From Planctomycetota bacterium (lineage in GTDB: Bacteria; Planctomycetota; Phycisphaerae; UBA1845; PWPN01): DNA of 64,000 bases. This document shows positions 22,073-31,722 of this stretch, piece by piece. Location: NCBI GenBank assembly GCA_029550525.1, contig JAKPHF010000082.1:1-64000 (forward strand), in the 5' to 3' direction. The position numbers were made by a program, and so were the translations under genes. The notes below the pieces were generated by a model that worked only from the letters and a program-made list of their open reading frames with translations, was not told the origin of the DNA and did no database searches. The stretch's first letter is position 1; every line of letters starts with the position of its first letter.

Positions 22073-24109
22073 TTACGCCTCGCGGGCGGCTTCGCGATCC
22101 TTCTTGGCCTGCTCGATGATCTGCTGCTGCAGGTTGCCGGGCACGGGCTCGTAGTGGCTCAGCTCCATGGTGTAGCTGCCCTGGCCGCCGGTGATGCTGC
22201 TGAGCCGCGAATGGTAGTCGGACATCTCGCTCAGCGGCACGCGAGCCTTGATCACGCTCAGTCCGCCGGGGAGCATCTCCTGACCTTCGGGCCGGCCTCG
22301 CCGCGACGCCAAGTCACCCTGGATATCACCCACGTTCTCGTTGGGGACGGTCACTTCCACGTGCACGATCGGCTCGAGCAGCACGGGCTTGCACTTGGTG
22401 AACGCGATCTTGAACGCTTCGCGGCCGGCGATCTGGAACGCGATGTCCTTGCTGTCCACCGGGTGGGTCTTGCCGTCCACCAGGTGCACCTTCACGTCCA
22501 CCACCGGGTAGCCCGCAATGACGCCTTCCTTGAGCTGCGCCTGGATGCCCTTGTCCACGCTCGGCCGGAACGCCTGATCGATCGTGCCGCCAAAGATCTC
22601 GTCGAGGAACTCGTAGCCCTTGCCGCGCTCGTTCGGCTCGAGGTTGATGACCACCTTGCCGAACTGGCCCGCGCCACCCGACTGCTTCTTGTGCGTGTAC
22701 TCGACGTTGTCGACCCTGCCGGTGATGGTCTCGCGGTACGGAATCCGCGGCGGCTTGGTGTTCACGTCGAGTTTGAAGTACGTCATCATGCGCGACAGGA
22801 TCGTCCGCAGGTGCAGATCGCCCACGCCGCGGATCACCAGCTCGTGCGTCACCGGATCGCGCTCGGCCTGGAAGCACGGGTCTTCCTCGGTGAACCGGGC
22901 CAGGGCACCGCTCACCTTGTCGGCGTCGCCACGGCTCTTGGGCTCGATGGCCAGGGCGAACATCGGGTGCGGGAACGGCGGCATCTCGATCTTGGCCTCG
23001 GTCGGCTCGCTGGCCAGCACGTCGCCGATGCGGGTATCGAGCTTGGCCAGAGCCACCAGGTCGCCCGCCATGCCCTCGTCGATTTCGGGATGCTCGGCGG
23101 CCTGCATCTTGTGCAACTGGCCGGGGCGAACGGCTTTGCGCTCACCGTTGATGTGGATCGACGAGTCGCTCTTGATCGTGCCCGACAGGATGCGGACCAT
23201 CGAGTACTTGATGTTGCTCTTGGGATCGGCCGCTACCTTGTACACCAGGCCGACGAACGGACCGGCCGGATCGGGCTTGATCGGCGTGCGCTTGTCGCCT
23301 TCGACGAATTCACGCTGCTTGCCTTCCAGCGGCGACGGGCAGAAATCAGCCACGAAATCCAGCAGTTCCCGCACGCCGACTTCGCCGCGGGCGTTGGTGA
23401 AGAAGATGGGCACGAACGTGCCGGCGGCAATCGCCTTGCCCATGCTGCCCGTCAGCTTGGCCGGATCGATCTCGCCCGCTTCGAGGTACTCCTCCATCAG
23501 CTTCTCGTCGGCCTCGACCACCCGCTCGATCAGGGCGGTGTGAGCATCCGCGACGCTGCCGAAATCGGTCTGGCCCTCGGTGTTGGTGAAGCAGTTGACG
23601 ACCTTGGTGCCCTTCTCGGCCGGCAGGTTCACCGGCTGACACTCGGTGCCGAACAGCTCCTGAATGCCGCTGAGGAGCTCGCCCAGGTCGAGGTTCGAGT
23701 CGATCTTGTTGATGACGATCATCCGCCCCAGGCCGTACTGCTTGGCCTTTTCCATCATGCGGCGGGTGTTCACTTCAATGCCGGCCGTGGCCGAGATCAC
23801 GCACACCGCCGTTTCGATGCCGGCCAGGGCGCACAGGGCGGGCCCGATGAAGTCCGGGGCACCCGGCGTGTCGATGATATTGATCTCTTTGCCCTTGACC
23901 TTCACGTGGACGGTCGCCGAATCGATCGAGCAGCCCCGGACCTTTTCCTCTTCCATGAAGTCCAGGTGGCTGTTTTTGGCGTTCACGTCGCCCAGCCGGT
24001 TGGTCGTGCCGGTAACGTGAAGGATGGCCTCGCCCAGCGAGGTCTTGCCTGCCGATTGATGGCCGACGAGGGCGATGTTCCGAATGTCCGCAATACTGTA
24101 ACCGGGCAT
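22073..24109 (-). CDS. fusA2: EF-G-like translational GTPase
   Basis: A 678-residue protein of the elongation factor G family. The start codon complements 24107-24109 and follows GGAGAG. The G1 motif is GHQSAGKTS (16-24) instead of the canonical AHxDAGKTT, the G2/switch region reads RGCSIDSA rather than RGITI, and DTPG and NKID are present. These departures place it with the EF-G-like group (FusA2/EF-G2) and not with the main translocase. Domains II-V are all present to the C-terminus. Function of this group is uncertain; some act in ribosome recycling or bind ribosomes without strong GTPase. The genes flanking it are not ribosomal, which also argues against the housekeeping fusA. Confidence 0.85.
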   Translation of the reverse strand: MPGYSIADIRNIALVGHQSAGKTSLGEAILHVTGTTNRLGDVNAKNSHLDFMEEEKVRGCSIDSATVHVKVKGKEINIIDTPGAPDFIGPALCALAGIETAVCVISATAGIEVNTRRMMEKAKQYGLGRMIVINKIDSNLDLGELLSGIQELFGTECQPVNLPAEKGTKVVNCFTNTEGQTDFGSVADAHTALIERVVEADEKLMEEYLEAGEIDPAKLTGSMGKAIAAGTFVPIFFTNARGEVGVRELLDFVADFCPSPLEGKQREFVEGDKRTPIKPDPAGPFVGLVYKVAADPKSNIKYSMVRILSGTIKSDSSIHINGERKAVRPGQLHKMQAAEHPEIDEGMAGDLVALAKLDTRIGDVLASEPTEAKIEMPPFPHPMFALAIEPKSRGDADKVSGALARFTEEDPCFQAERDPVTHELVIRGVGDLHLRTILSRMMTYFKLDVNTKPPRIPYRETITGRVDNVEYTHKKQSGGAGQFGKVVINLEPNERGKGYEFLDEIFGGTIDQAFRPSVDKGIQAQLKEGVIAGYPVVDVKVHLVDGKTHPVDSKDIAFQIAGREAFKIAFTKCKPVLLEPIVHVEVTVPNENVGDIQGDLASRRGRPEGQEMLPGGLSVIKARVPLSEMSDYHSRLSSITGGQGSYTMELSHYEPVPGNLQQQIIEQAKKDREAAREA

Positions 24110-24261
24110 GAGTCTCTCCAATGATGCGTGTACGGCACCGCCGAGCGGCCACCAGAGGCGGAGCTCGGGCGGCAAAACTGCCCGGCCGATTCGGATTTAC
24201 GGCTGTCCAGCGCGGGGACGGCCGTTCGGGCAGAGAACCGCTATTGTATTAAGATTAGCCC

Positions 24262-24948
24262 ATGGAACAAGTCATCTGCCTCCACGGACTGGGCCGCACC
24301 CGCCATTGCTGGTGGCTGCTCCGGCGGCGCTTGGAGCGGGCAGGCTACCGGACGAAGGCTTGGACGTATCCGAGTTTCGGCGTTCCCATCGAGCGACTCG
24401 CCCGGGATTGCCGGGAACGACTCGAAGCCTGCCACGCCGATCCGGCGGTGCGGCGGGTGCACGTGGTCACGCACAGCCTGGGCGGAATCATCGTCCGCAC
24501 GGTCCTGAGCGAGCTGGCCGTAGTCCCCACGAACCCCGGCGGGCAGGCCGGAGATCGGCCGAGAGAGGAGGATGCCGGTGAGAGCTTCCTCGACAAGCTC
24601 GGAACCGTCGTCATGCTGGCCCCGCCGAACCGGGGCTCGGCCTGGGCCCGACGGCTGGGAGCGCTGCTCCGCCCGCTCGTCCCAGCCCTGCCGCAACTGT
24701 CGGACGCCCCCGACAGCTTCGTCAACCGACTGCCCGCCTGCCCGCCGGGCGTTTGCGTCGCCGTGATCGCTGCCGCCCGCGACGGCAAGTGTCCGCTTGC
24801 CACGACCCATCTGCCCGGTCAAGCTGCCCACATTGTCGTCCGCGGCCGGCACACCTTCATCATGTACCGCCGCGACGTCGCCGAGGCCATCCTGCAGTTG
24901 CTCGGCGAGTTCAGCACTTCAATAATTGATGAAATCTACGAAACCTGA
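24262..24948 (+). CDS. alpha/beta hydrolase, lipase-like
   Basis: A 228-residue hydrolase. The oxyanion motif CLHGLGRTRHCW comes at the N-terminus, the nucleophile elbow is VTHSLGGI (Ser about residue 74), the acid may be in AARDGKCPL and the catalytic His in GRHTFIMYR. The fold matches triacylglycerol lipase or PGAP1-like esterases. No signal peptide is seen, so it acts inside the cell unless exported otherwise. It diverges from the GTPase gene, with 152 bp between them for promoters. Confidence 0.8.
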   Translation: MEQVICLHGLGRTRHCWWLLRRRLERAGYRTKAWTYPSFGVPIERLARDCRERLEACHADPAVRRVHVVTHSLGGIIVRTVLSELAVVPTNPGGQAGDRPREEDAGESFLDKLGTVVMLAPPNRGSAWARRLGALLRPLVPALPQLSDAPDSFVNRLPACPPGVCVAVIAAARDGKCPLATTHLPGQAAHIVVRGRHTFIMYRRDVAEAILQLLGEFSTSIIDEIYET

Positions 24949-25356
24949 GATCACGGGTTTCGGAAAACACTTCTCGGCGAGAGGTCTGCCCAGCGGTCGT
25001 CGTCCATGTCAGCGCATCTGTTTTCGGTGGCTTCATGGCTCCCCGTCCGGGCCGGATCGCCACCAGCAATCGGCGCCGTCCGTCGCGGGGTGTGGACATG
25101 TTTGGCGGCATCGGGAATCCCGCCGGTCGCCAAGGGCCCGCCAACCGGTGCGCGGAAACTTTTCACAAGTGGACCTTGCGGGAAGACAGCCGGGCGAAAC
25201 GGTGCTTAGCCTTTTGCATCTGCTGACCGGTCCGGGTACCATACGGGGCTCGGATTCGAGTCAGGAGACCGGTCTGCCCGGAGGGCAGCGGGGGCGGGCA
25301 AACCCAGGGAAGGGGTCCGTGGGCAGGATTTCGGCTTGACCTCAGGTCGTGAGGCG
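24949..25356. other. 408-bp leader region upstream of pheA
   Basis: No gene is supported here. The final 130 bp contain a B12-box-like sequence (25258-25275), two copies of the palindrome GACCGGTC (25224-25231 and 25267-25274) and a tight hairpin CTGCCC-GGAG-GGGCAG near 25273-25288. The layout suggests a structured leader RNA for pheA. The upstream part also shows GGGAATCCCG and CCCGCCAACCGG, loosely like other cobalamin-element blocks. Confidence 0.4.
25258..25275 (+). promoter_or_regulatory. B12-box-like element, possible cobalamin riboswitch remnant
   Basis: GAGTCAGGAGACCGGTCT matches the published B12-box pattern rAGYCMGgAgaCCkGCCd at all but one position. This box forms the 3' end of cobalamin riboswitches. 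The other conserved blocks are only partly recognisable upstream, and the downstream gene, pheA, has no known link to cobalamin, so the call is tentative. Confidence 0.3.
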
Positions 25357-26427
<1,071 letters not shown>

Positions 26428-26428
26428 G

Positions 26429-26560
26429 AGCTGTCGGCTATCGGCTGTCAGCTGGCAGCGATTGGCTGCGAGCGTTCGGCCGGACAATCGGGAGTCTGAC
26501 ATAAACCGCGAGCGGCAGGCTCCGGCTTATTGCTCATAACTAACAGCTTATGGCTTTCCT
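26429..26560. repeat. AGCTATCAGC-family repeat
   Basis: GCTGTCGGCTATCGGCTGTC, CAGCTGGCAGC and later TAACAGCTTATGGC units fill the spacer between pheA and tpiA. They are members of a family also seen at 28804-28852, 34922-34985, 49571-49608 and 52090-52135. Confidence 0.6.
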
Positions 26561-26578
26561 GCTTCTGTGGAGATCGAC

Positions 26579-27340
26579 ATGCGAAAGAAGTACGTGGCCG
26601 GCAACTGGAAGATGAATCTGAACCTGGCGGAAGCCAAGGCTCTGGTCGAGGGCATCAAGAAGGGCCTGCCGGCGGGTGCGAACATCGACGTGGCGGTGTG
26701 TCCGCCGTTCTACATGCTTGTGCCGCTGGCCGAGATCCTGTCGGGCAGCCCCATCGCGCTGGGGGCTCAGAACTGCTACTTTGAGCCCAAGGGTGCGTTC
26801 ACCGGCGAAGTGTCGGCGCCCATGCTCAAGGACGCGGGCTGCCGAACGGTCATCATCGGCCACAGCGAGCGGCGGCAGTACTTCGGCGAGGCCGGCGATC
26901 TCCTGAAGAAGAAGGTCATGGCCGCCCTGGCCAACGGCCTGGAAGTGATCTACTGCATCGGCGAGACGCTCGAGGAGCGTGAGGCGGGCAAGACGGAATC
27001 GGTCATCAGCCGGCACCTCCGCGAGGTGTGCGGCCCGGACGTGAGCCTGGATAAGGTCACGATTGCGTATGAGCCCGTCTGGGCGATCGGCACGGGCAAG
27101 ACGGCCACGCCGGCCCAGGCCCAGGAAGTGCACGCCTATTGCCGGGCCGAGATTGCCAAGCTGTACAACCCGACCGTCGCGGCCAACGTCCGTATTCAGT
27201 ACGGCGGGAGCGTCAAGCCCGACAATGCCAAGGAGCTGATGAGTCAGCCCGACGTGGACGGGGCGCTCGTCGGCGGGGCCAGCCTCAAAGCGGCGGATTT
27301 CCTGGGTATCATCCAGGGAGCGCTGGCCGCCCAGGCGTAA
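26579..27340 (+). CDS. tpiA: triosephosphate isomerase
   Basis: A 253-residue glycolytic enzyme interconverting dihydroxyacetone phosphate and glyceraldehyde 3-phosphate. The ATG at 26579 follows GGAG with a 6-nt spacer. It has GNWKMN with catalytic K11, GHSERR with the electrophilic His, AYEPVWAIGTG with the catalytic Glu and YGGSVKP at the phosphate site. Length is standard. The secG gene follows, a common bacterial arrangement. Confidence 0.97.
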   Translation: MRKKYVAGNWKMNLNLAEAKALVEGIKKGLPAGANIDVAVCPPFYMLVPLAEILSGSPIALGAQNCYFEPKGAFTGEVSAPMLKDAGCRTVIIGHSERRQYFGEAGDLLKKKVMAALANGLEVIYCIGETLEEREAGKTESVISRHLREVCGPDVSLDKVTIAYEPVWAIGTGKTATPAQAQEVHAYCRAEIAKLYNPTVAANVRIQYGGSVKPDNAKELMSQPDVDGALVGGASLKAADFLGIIQGALAAQA

Positions 27341-27427
27341 TAGAAATCAGAGGGACGGCATTGGGACCGTCCACCTGATGAGAGCCGGCCCGGCCCTGGG
27401 CGCCGGGCACTGAGACAAGGAAAACGA

Positions 27428-27772
27428 ATGCTGGCGAACATCACACAAGCGATTGTCGGCGTCCTGCTGATCCTGGTCTGCATTCTGCTGATCCTGGTCA
27501 TCCTGCTGCAGAAAGGTCGAGGCGGCGGCCTGGCTGGTGCTTTCGGTGGCGCGGGTGGCCACAGCGCGTTCGGGGCCAAGACCGGCGACGTCTTCACCTG
27601 GATCACCATTGGCCTGACCGCGGCCTTCATCGGCATCGCCGTGATTGGCAACTACGTGTTCGTGCCGGAGAAGATCCAGCCGCCGGCCGCTCAGGCCACG
27701 CCGGGGCAGGCGCCCGCGGATGCGGCGGATCAGCCGGCCCTGCCCCCGACGGCCACGCAGCCGGGTGCGTGA
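27428..27772 (+). CDS. secG: preprotein translocase subunit SecG
   Basis: A 114-residue inner-membrane protein that assists SecYEG. It has two hydrophobic segments (about 6-28 and 55-78), the conserved LLQKGRGGGLAGAFGG between them, and a Pro/Ala-rich tail. The tail makes it slightly longer than the E. coli protein. It follows tpiA in the usual order. Confidence 0.95.
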   Translation: MLANITQAIVGVLLILVCILLILVILLQKGRGGGLAGAFGGAGGHSAFGAKTGDVFTWITIGLTAAFIGIAVIGNYVFVPEKIQPPAAQATPGQAPADAADQPALPPTATQPGA

Positions 27773-27925
27773 GATCGCGGCATGGAGGTCACGGATCAGC
27801 CGTGGCTCGAGCTGACCGCCTCTCGACGGTTGCGGCTCGTGCGGTGGCCGTCGCATGACGGCACCCGTCGCGAGGCGTGACGGTCGTGTTGCATGGCGGT
27901 CGCGTGTTCGGAAAGGCCAGGCAAC

Positions 27926-28804
27926 ATGATTCTGTCCATGACGGGCTACGGCGAAGCCCAACACGTCGAAGACGGCGTGGCCTACGCCCTGGAACTCAAG
28001 AGCCTCAACAACCGTTACCTGAAGACCTCGATCAAGCTGCCCGAACACCTGTCCGTGTTCGAGAGCGAGGTCGAGAAGCTTCTGCGGGAACGGCTGGACC
28101 GAGGCAGTGTGACGTTCGTGCTGCGGGTGCGCGACCACCGCGCCGACGCCGCCCAGGAGATCAACGTCGCGGCCATCCAGAGCTATCTCGCCCAACTGGG
28201 CAAGGTCACGACGGACGCCGCGGTGCAGATCGACGTGGCGGCACTCCTGGCCTTGCCTGGCGTGATCCAGCCGCCGGAGATCAGCGAAGCCGAGCGCGAA
28301 CGGCAGTGGAAGGTCATCGCCTCGTTGGCCGACGAAGCCCTCAAGCACCTGCTGAGCATGCGGCAAGCCGAGGGCCTGGCCATCCGCGAAGACCTCCTGG
28401 GACACTGCCGCCAGATTCGTACCCGATTGGCCGTCATCGCCGAGCGGGCGCCGCAAGTGGTGCGCGAGTACCATGAGAAGCTCCTGGCTCGTGCGAACGA
28501 GTTGCTTGCTCAGTCTCGGTTGCAGTTGGAGCTGGACGATTTGCGGCGGGAGATCGCGGTGTTCGCCGAGCGGTGTGACATCAGCGAGGAAATCGCCCGC
28601 TTGACGTCGCACCTGGACCAGTTTGCCAAGCTGTGCGACAGCAGCGAGCGGGCCGGCCGCAAGCTCGACTTCCTCGCCCAGGAAATGTTGCGGGAAGCGA
28701 ACACCATTGGAAGCAAGGCCAACGACGCGACCATCGCCCACAACGTGATCGAAATCAAAGGGGCGATCGATCGGCTCAAGGAGCAGGTGCAGAATGTGGA
28801 ATGA
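27926..28804 (+). CDS. yicC: YicC/YloC family endoribonuclease
   Basis: A 292-residue protein of the YicC family, shown in E. coli to be an endoribonuclease. It starts at the ATG 27926 with MILSMTGYGEA. The N-terminal half has LELKSLNNRYLKTS, and the C-terminal DUF1732 part ends with RKLDFLAQEMLREANTIGSKA, the most conserved stretch, then IKGAIDRLKEQVQNVE. It precedes gmk, an association seen in many genomes. Confidence 0.95.
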   Translation: MILSMTGYGEAQHVEDGVAYALELKSLNNRYLKTSIKLPEHLSVFESEVEKLLRERLDRGSVTFVLRVRDHRADAAQEINVAAIQSYLAQLGKVTTDAAVQIDVAALLALPGVIQPPEISEAERERQWKVIASLADEALKHLLSMRQAEGLAIREDLLGHCRQIRTRLAVIAERAPQVVREYHEKLLARANELLAQSRLQLELDDLRREIAVFAERCDISEEIARLTSHLDQFAKLCDSSERAGRKLDFLAQEMLREANTIGSKANDATIAHNVIEIKGAIDRLKEQVQNVE

Positions 28805-28852
28805 GTAGAGCTCTAAGCTGAAAGCTGTGAGCTATGAGCTGTGAGCCGGAAA
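28804..28852. repeat. AGCTATGAGCTGTGAGC-family repeat
   Basis: The string GAGCTCTAAGCTGAAAGCTG continues as AGCTATGAGCTGTGAGC between yicC and gmk. It is followed by a copy of the ATTCGGGCTTCG family at about 28885-28920. Confidence 0.6.
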
Positions 28853-28884
28853 AGGACGGGCACGGATGATGACGCCCGTTTGAT

Positions 28885-28920
28885 CATTCGTCATTCGGGC
28901 TTCGTCATTCCTCATTGTCG
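28885..28920. repeat. ATTCGGGCTTCG-family repeat, copy 3
   Basis: ATTCGTCATTCGGGCTTCGT and CATTCCTCATTG lie just upstream of the gmk ribosome binding site. They match the units at 6645-6715 and, in reverse, at 17264-17315. Confidence 0.65.
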
Positions 28921-28932
28921 AGGCGGGGGTAC

Positions 28933-29502
28933 ATGGCGGGCGTTCTGTTGATCATCAGTGGCCCGAGCGGGGTGGGCAAATCGACCATCTGCCGAAAACT
29001 GGCAGAGCGGCCGGATGCCTTCCTGAGCGTCTCGGCCACCACCCGCAAGCGGCGGGAGAACGAGGTTGACGGGCGCGACTATTATTTCGTGACCACCGAG
29101 GCCTTCGAGCGAAGCATCGCCGAGGGTCGATGCCTCGAGTATGCGAAGGTTTACGGCGGGCAGTACTACGGAACGCCCATCGAGCCGGTGCTCAACAACC
29201 TCGAGGCGGGCAAGATTGTCATCCTCGAGATCGAAATCGAGGGCACACTGCAGGTGAAGAAGCGGTTCCCGCAGGCGGTGGCGATCTATATCCTCGCCCC
29301 CACGGCGGCCGATCAGCAGCGCCGCCTCGTGGGCCGCCGGAGCGAGGACCCCGAGGCGCTCGCCGAGCGGCTCAGCAAGGCCGACGGCGAAATTCGCTAC
29401 GCCCAGGAAAGCGGCGCGTACGATTACTTTCTGGTTAACCACGATGTCGACGAGACGGTCGAGGCGATAATCCGAATCGTCAAGGAGAAGCAAAAGGCAT
29501 GA
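28933..29502 (+). CDS. gmk: guanylate kinase
   Basis: A 189-residue enzyme phosphorylating GMP to GDP. The ATG at 28933 follows a G-rich site; the upstream TTG is inside repeat DNA. It has the P-loop SGPSGVGKST, TTRKRRENEVDGRDYYF for GMP, and GGQYYGTP. The gene ends with the ATGA overlap that starts rpoZ, so the two are translationally coupled, linking nucleotide supply with RNA polymerase in the common operon order. Confidence 0.97.
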   Translation: MAGVLLIISGPSGVGKSTICRKLAERPDAFLSVSATTRKRRENEVDGRDYYFVTTEAFERSIAEGRCLEYAKVYGGQYYGTPIEPVLNNLEAGKIVILEIEIEGTLQVKKRFPQAVAIYILAPTAADQQRRLVGRRSEDPEALAERLSKADGEIRYAQESGAYDYFLVNHDVDETVEAIIRIVKEKQKA

Positions 29503-29720
29503 TTCAACCACTGAAGGACGACACGATCATCAAGATGGTGGGTGGCCGGTTCAAGCTCACCGCCCTCATGCAGAAGCGCTGGCTGGAACTCATGCAGGGG
29601 GCCCGTCCGCTGGTGGACAGCACCAACAAGACGGAGCTTGAAATCATCGCTCAGGAAATCCTGGAAGGTAAGATCGCGGCCGAAATCGGCGAGACCTCCG
29701 ACGCGTCGTTGACGGAATGA
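29499..29720 (+). CDS. rpoZ: RNA polymerase omega subunit
   Basis: A 73-residue omega subunit. The conserved region GGRFKLTALMQKRWLELMQGARPLV takes the place of the usual LVxxAxxRARQL segment, followed by EIIAQEILEGKI. It overlaps gmk by 4 nt upstream and the coaC-like gene by 4 nt downstream. Position and size support the call more than sequence alone. Confidence 0.87.
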   Translation: MIQPLKDDTIIKMVGGRFKLTALMQKRWLELMQGARPLVDSTNKTELEIIAQEILEGKIAAEIGETSDASLTE

Positions 29721-30337
29721 GCGGCCAACCGACCAGCGGCAATCCGGGGGCTCAGCCCCGCGACCTGGCCGGCTACGAGCTGGTCATCGCGGTGGGGGGC
29801 GGTATTGCCGCTTACAAGGTCTGCCACGTGGCGTCGCGGCTCGTGCAGCGCGGCTGCGGCGTCACCGTCACCATGACGGCGGCGGGCATGCAGTTTGTCA
29901 CGCCGCTGACCTTCCAGGCTCTGACGCAGCGTCAGGTCTTCACCTCCATGTGGGCCACGCCGGGCTATTACGAGCCGCAGCACCTGAGTCTCTCGGAGAC
30001 CGCCGACCTGCTCCTGGTCGCTCCGGCCACGGCCGATTTGATCGGCAAGTTCGCCGCCGGCATCGCCGACGATCTGGTCACCACGCTCATGATCGGTCGC
30101 GACTGCCCTGTTCTGCTCGCACCGGCCATGAACACGCGAATGTGGGAAAACCCCGTCGTGCAGCGCAACGTCACCACCCTCCGCGAGTTGGGCATGTCGT
30201 TCATCGGACCGGGCGAGGGCTGGCTCGCCGAGCGCTCGGTGGGGCGCGGCCGAATGGCCGAACCGGATGAAATCATCGACGCCGTGGTCCGACTACTCCA
30301 GAGCAAGCCCCCGCGCCGCGCAAAAGAGTCCGTGTGA
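29717..30337 (+). CDS. coaC: phosphopantothenoylcysteine decarboxylase domain protein
   Basis: A 206-residue flavoprotein of the HFCD family acting in coenzyme A synthesis. It has VGGGIAAYK at the N-terminus, the catalytic His in QHLSLSE, VAPATADLIGKFAAGIADDL and PAMNTRMWENP. The CoaB synthetase half usually fused to it is not present and does not follow, so that activity must come from elsewhere. It overlaps rpoZ. Confidence 0.9.
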   Translation: MSGQPTSGNPGAQPRDLAGYELVIAVGGGIAAYKVCHVASRLVQRGCGVTVTMTAAGMQFVTPLTFQALTQRQVFTSMWATPGYYEPQHLSLSETADLLLVAPATADLIGKFAAGIADDLVTTLMIGRDCPVLLAPAMNTRMWENPVVQRNVTTLRELGMSFIGPGEGWLAERSVGRGRMAEPDEIIDAVVRLLQSKPPRRAKESV

Positions 30338-30403
30338 TCCGTGTGGCGGCGGGCGAAGTCCGTTTCGCGAAGTCGCGAGCGGAACAACCACGGAGCCATT
30401 GGC

Positions 30404-31345
30404 ATGTCCCAATTCTTTCAGTCGGCGGTTCGAGGTTTGGGTTACCTCCTCTCGGTTCCGGAGAGAACCGTTCGTTCGCTGGCCGCGGTGGCTGGCGGAA
30501 CCACCAGCCTGCTCACCGATACGTTGTTCCCCGAGAGCCTGCGGGGAACAACGCTGTACAAGATCTTCGTGGGCGATGCCCAGCGGTTCGTGATCGAGAA
30601 GGTGGCGGCGGTGCAGCGCGAGGCCGAAGCCCAGCCGGCCACGCCCGAGGTCGAGAACTACGTTCAGCGCAAAATGATCGGCGGGGCGCTGGAGACCGCC
30701 GGTTTGTTCGCCATGCACTTCTCGCCGCTGTGGGTGTTCGCCATTGCGGGCGACGCGGCCGCCGGCACGAGCGTGTTTCTCCAGCGGCTCACCGAACAGC
30801 TCAAGCAGAACGGCGTCATCCCGGAAGATACGCGAGTGGACGGCCTGGCCGATCTGCTCGGCGTGATTCACGAGACGTCGCGCAAGAGCGCCACTGCCAT
30901 CGACACGCCGCCCATGTCCCGCGAGGAGCTGACGCGGCTCGCCTCCGATATGTTGAGCAGCTACGGGCAGATGTTCACGAAGGCGACCGATTTGCTGCCT
31001 CGCATGGAAGCCATCTGGGGGCAGATGCAACGGATCGCCGACCGCCAGAACGTGTCCATCGATACCATCAGCGGTGTGCTGACGATGGACGTGGCTCAGT
31101 GGGCGAAGAAAGGCGTGGGAGCGGTGCTGGCCGTCGGTCAGACGGGCGGCGATCTGCTCGGCGAACATATCCTCGAGAGCTACGCAGCCACGCTCGACAA
31201 GATCGCCGAGCAGGGCGTGACCACGTACATTTCCGAAAAGATGACGCCCTTCTTCCAGTGCGCCATCAGTCACTTCGACCCGTCCAAGAAGTCGTGGACC
31301 GAATCATTCCTGGGCATGGGCGAGGCTGAATCCGAACAAGCCTGA
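30404..31345 (+). CDS. conserved hypothetical protein, last gene of the gmk-rpoZ operon
   Basis: A 313-residue protein not recognised. The ATG at 30404 follows GGAG with an 8-nt spacer. It is rich in Ala and Gly with amphipathic helices, a hydrophobic stretch around FAMHFSPLWVFAIAGDAAAG and another near GVGAVLAVGQTGGDLLG. It might attach to membranes. No catalytic motif is visible. Codon pattern and position 66 nt after the coaC-like gene suggest a real gene in the same transcription unit. Confidence 0.75.
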   Translation: MSQFFQSAVRGLGYLLSVPERTVRSLAAVAGGTTSLLTDTLFPESLRGTTLYKIFVGDAQRFVIEKVAAVQREAEAQPATPEVENYVQRKMIGGALETAGLFAMHFSPLWVFAIAGDAAAGTSVFLQRLTEQLKQNGVIPEDTRVDGLADLLGVIHETSRKSATAIDTPPMSREELTRLASDMLSSYGQMFTKATDLLPRMEAIWGQMQRIADRQNVSIDTISGVLTMDVAQWAKKGVGAVLAVGQTGGDLLGEHILESYAATLDKIAEQGVTTYISEKMTPFFQCAISHFDPSKKSWTESFLGMGEAESEQA

Positions 31346-31722
31346 CAGACCGGGGGGCGGGCTTCTCGCCCGCCTCAGATTGTTGAGTGTCTATTATAGT
31401 GCACTGTTCGCCTGGGCGGGTGCAGAATTTCGTTGGTACGGTGCACACTGGAACCCCTGTTCAGCGTGCAAGAGATCACCGCGGCTTCGCCCCGAAGGGG
31501 CGCGAAGTTAGTAGCCGTGGGCGTAAGCCCACGGACCGCTGTCTCTGGGAAAACTATCCCCTGTCAACCTGAGGGCGGCTTCGCCGCCCTCAGGTTGACA
31601 GGGGAGTTAGTGTTGGGCCCGCACCGGCGGCTCACGCCGCCGGCTAGTGACCGGCGCCCCTACGGGGCGAGAAGGTGCCGCGCGCTAAACACGTGCACGC
31701 TGGAAGCGTACACCACAACAGA
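31346..31722. repeat. cluster of REP-like hairpins between the unknown gene and valS
   Basis: This 377-bp gap is packed with inverted repeats: GGCGGGC/GCCCGCC (31356-31374), CGCCCC-GAA-GGGGCG (31488-31502), CCGTGGGC-GTAA-GCCCACGG (31515-31534), a perfect 23-bp stem with a 3-nt loop (31557-31605), CCGGCGGC-TCAC-GCCGCCGG (31624-31643) and CGCCCC-TAC-GGGGCG (31655-31669). Words near 31441 and 31693 (GTGCACACTGGAAC and GTGCACGCTGGAAG) frame the last five hairpins. No gene is seen. Such clusters resemble repetitive extragenic palindromes and could also terminate the convergent genes. Confidence 0.8.
31557..31605. repeat. perfect 23-bp inverted repeat with 3-nt loop
   Basis: The arms at 31557-31579 and 31583-31605 are exact reverse complements separated by TTC. 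It is the strongest hairpin in the window and lies between the convergent ends of the unknown gene and valS. No T-run follows it. Confidence 0.9.

Noticed and set aside
21872..24124. 750-codon open frame opposite the EF-G-like gene
   Set aside because: It mirrors the GTPase codons, has a composition typical of antisense frames and no domain signature.
24949..25300. A complete cobalamin riboswitch
   Set aside because: Only the 3' B12-box is convincing. The blocks GGGAA, GGTG-AA-CC and CCCCGCCACTG are at best partly matched, so only the box is listed.
29717..30337. Full CoaBC fusion with a lost second half
   Set aside because: The following sequence starts a different gene with its own ribosome site and shows no remnant of the CoaB domain.
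31346..31722. CRISPR array
   Set aside because: The repeats are different hairpins with no common direct repeat and no regular spacers; no cas gene is present.
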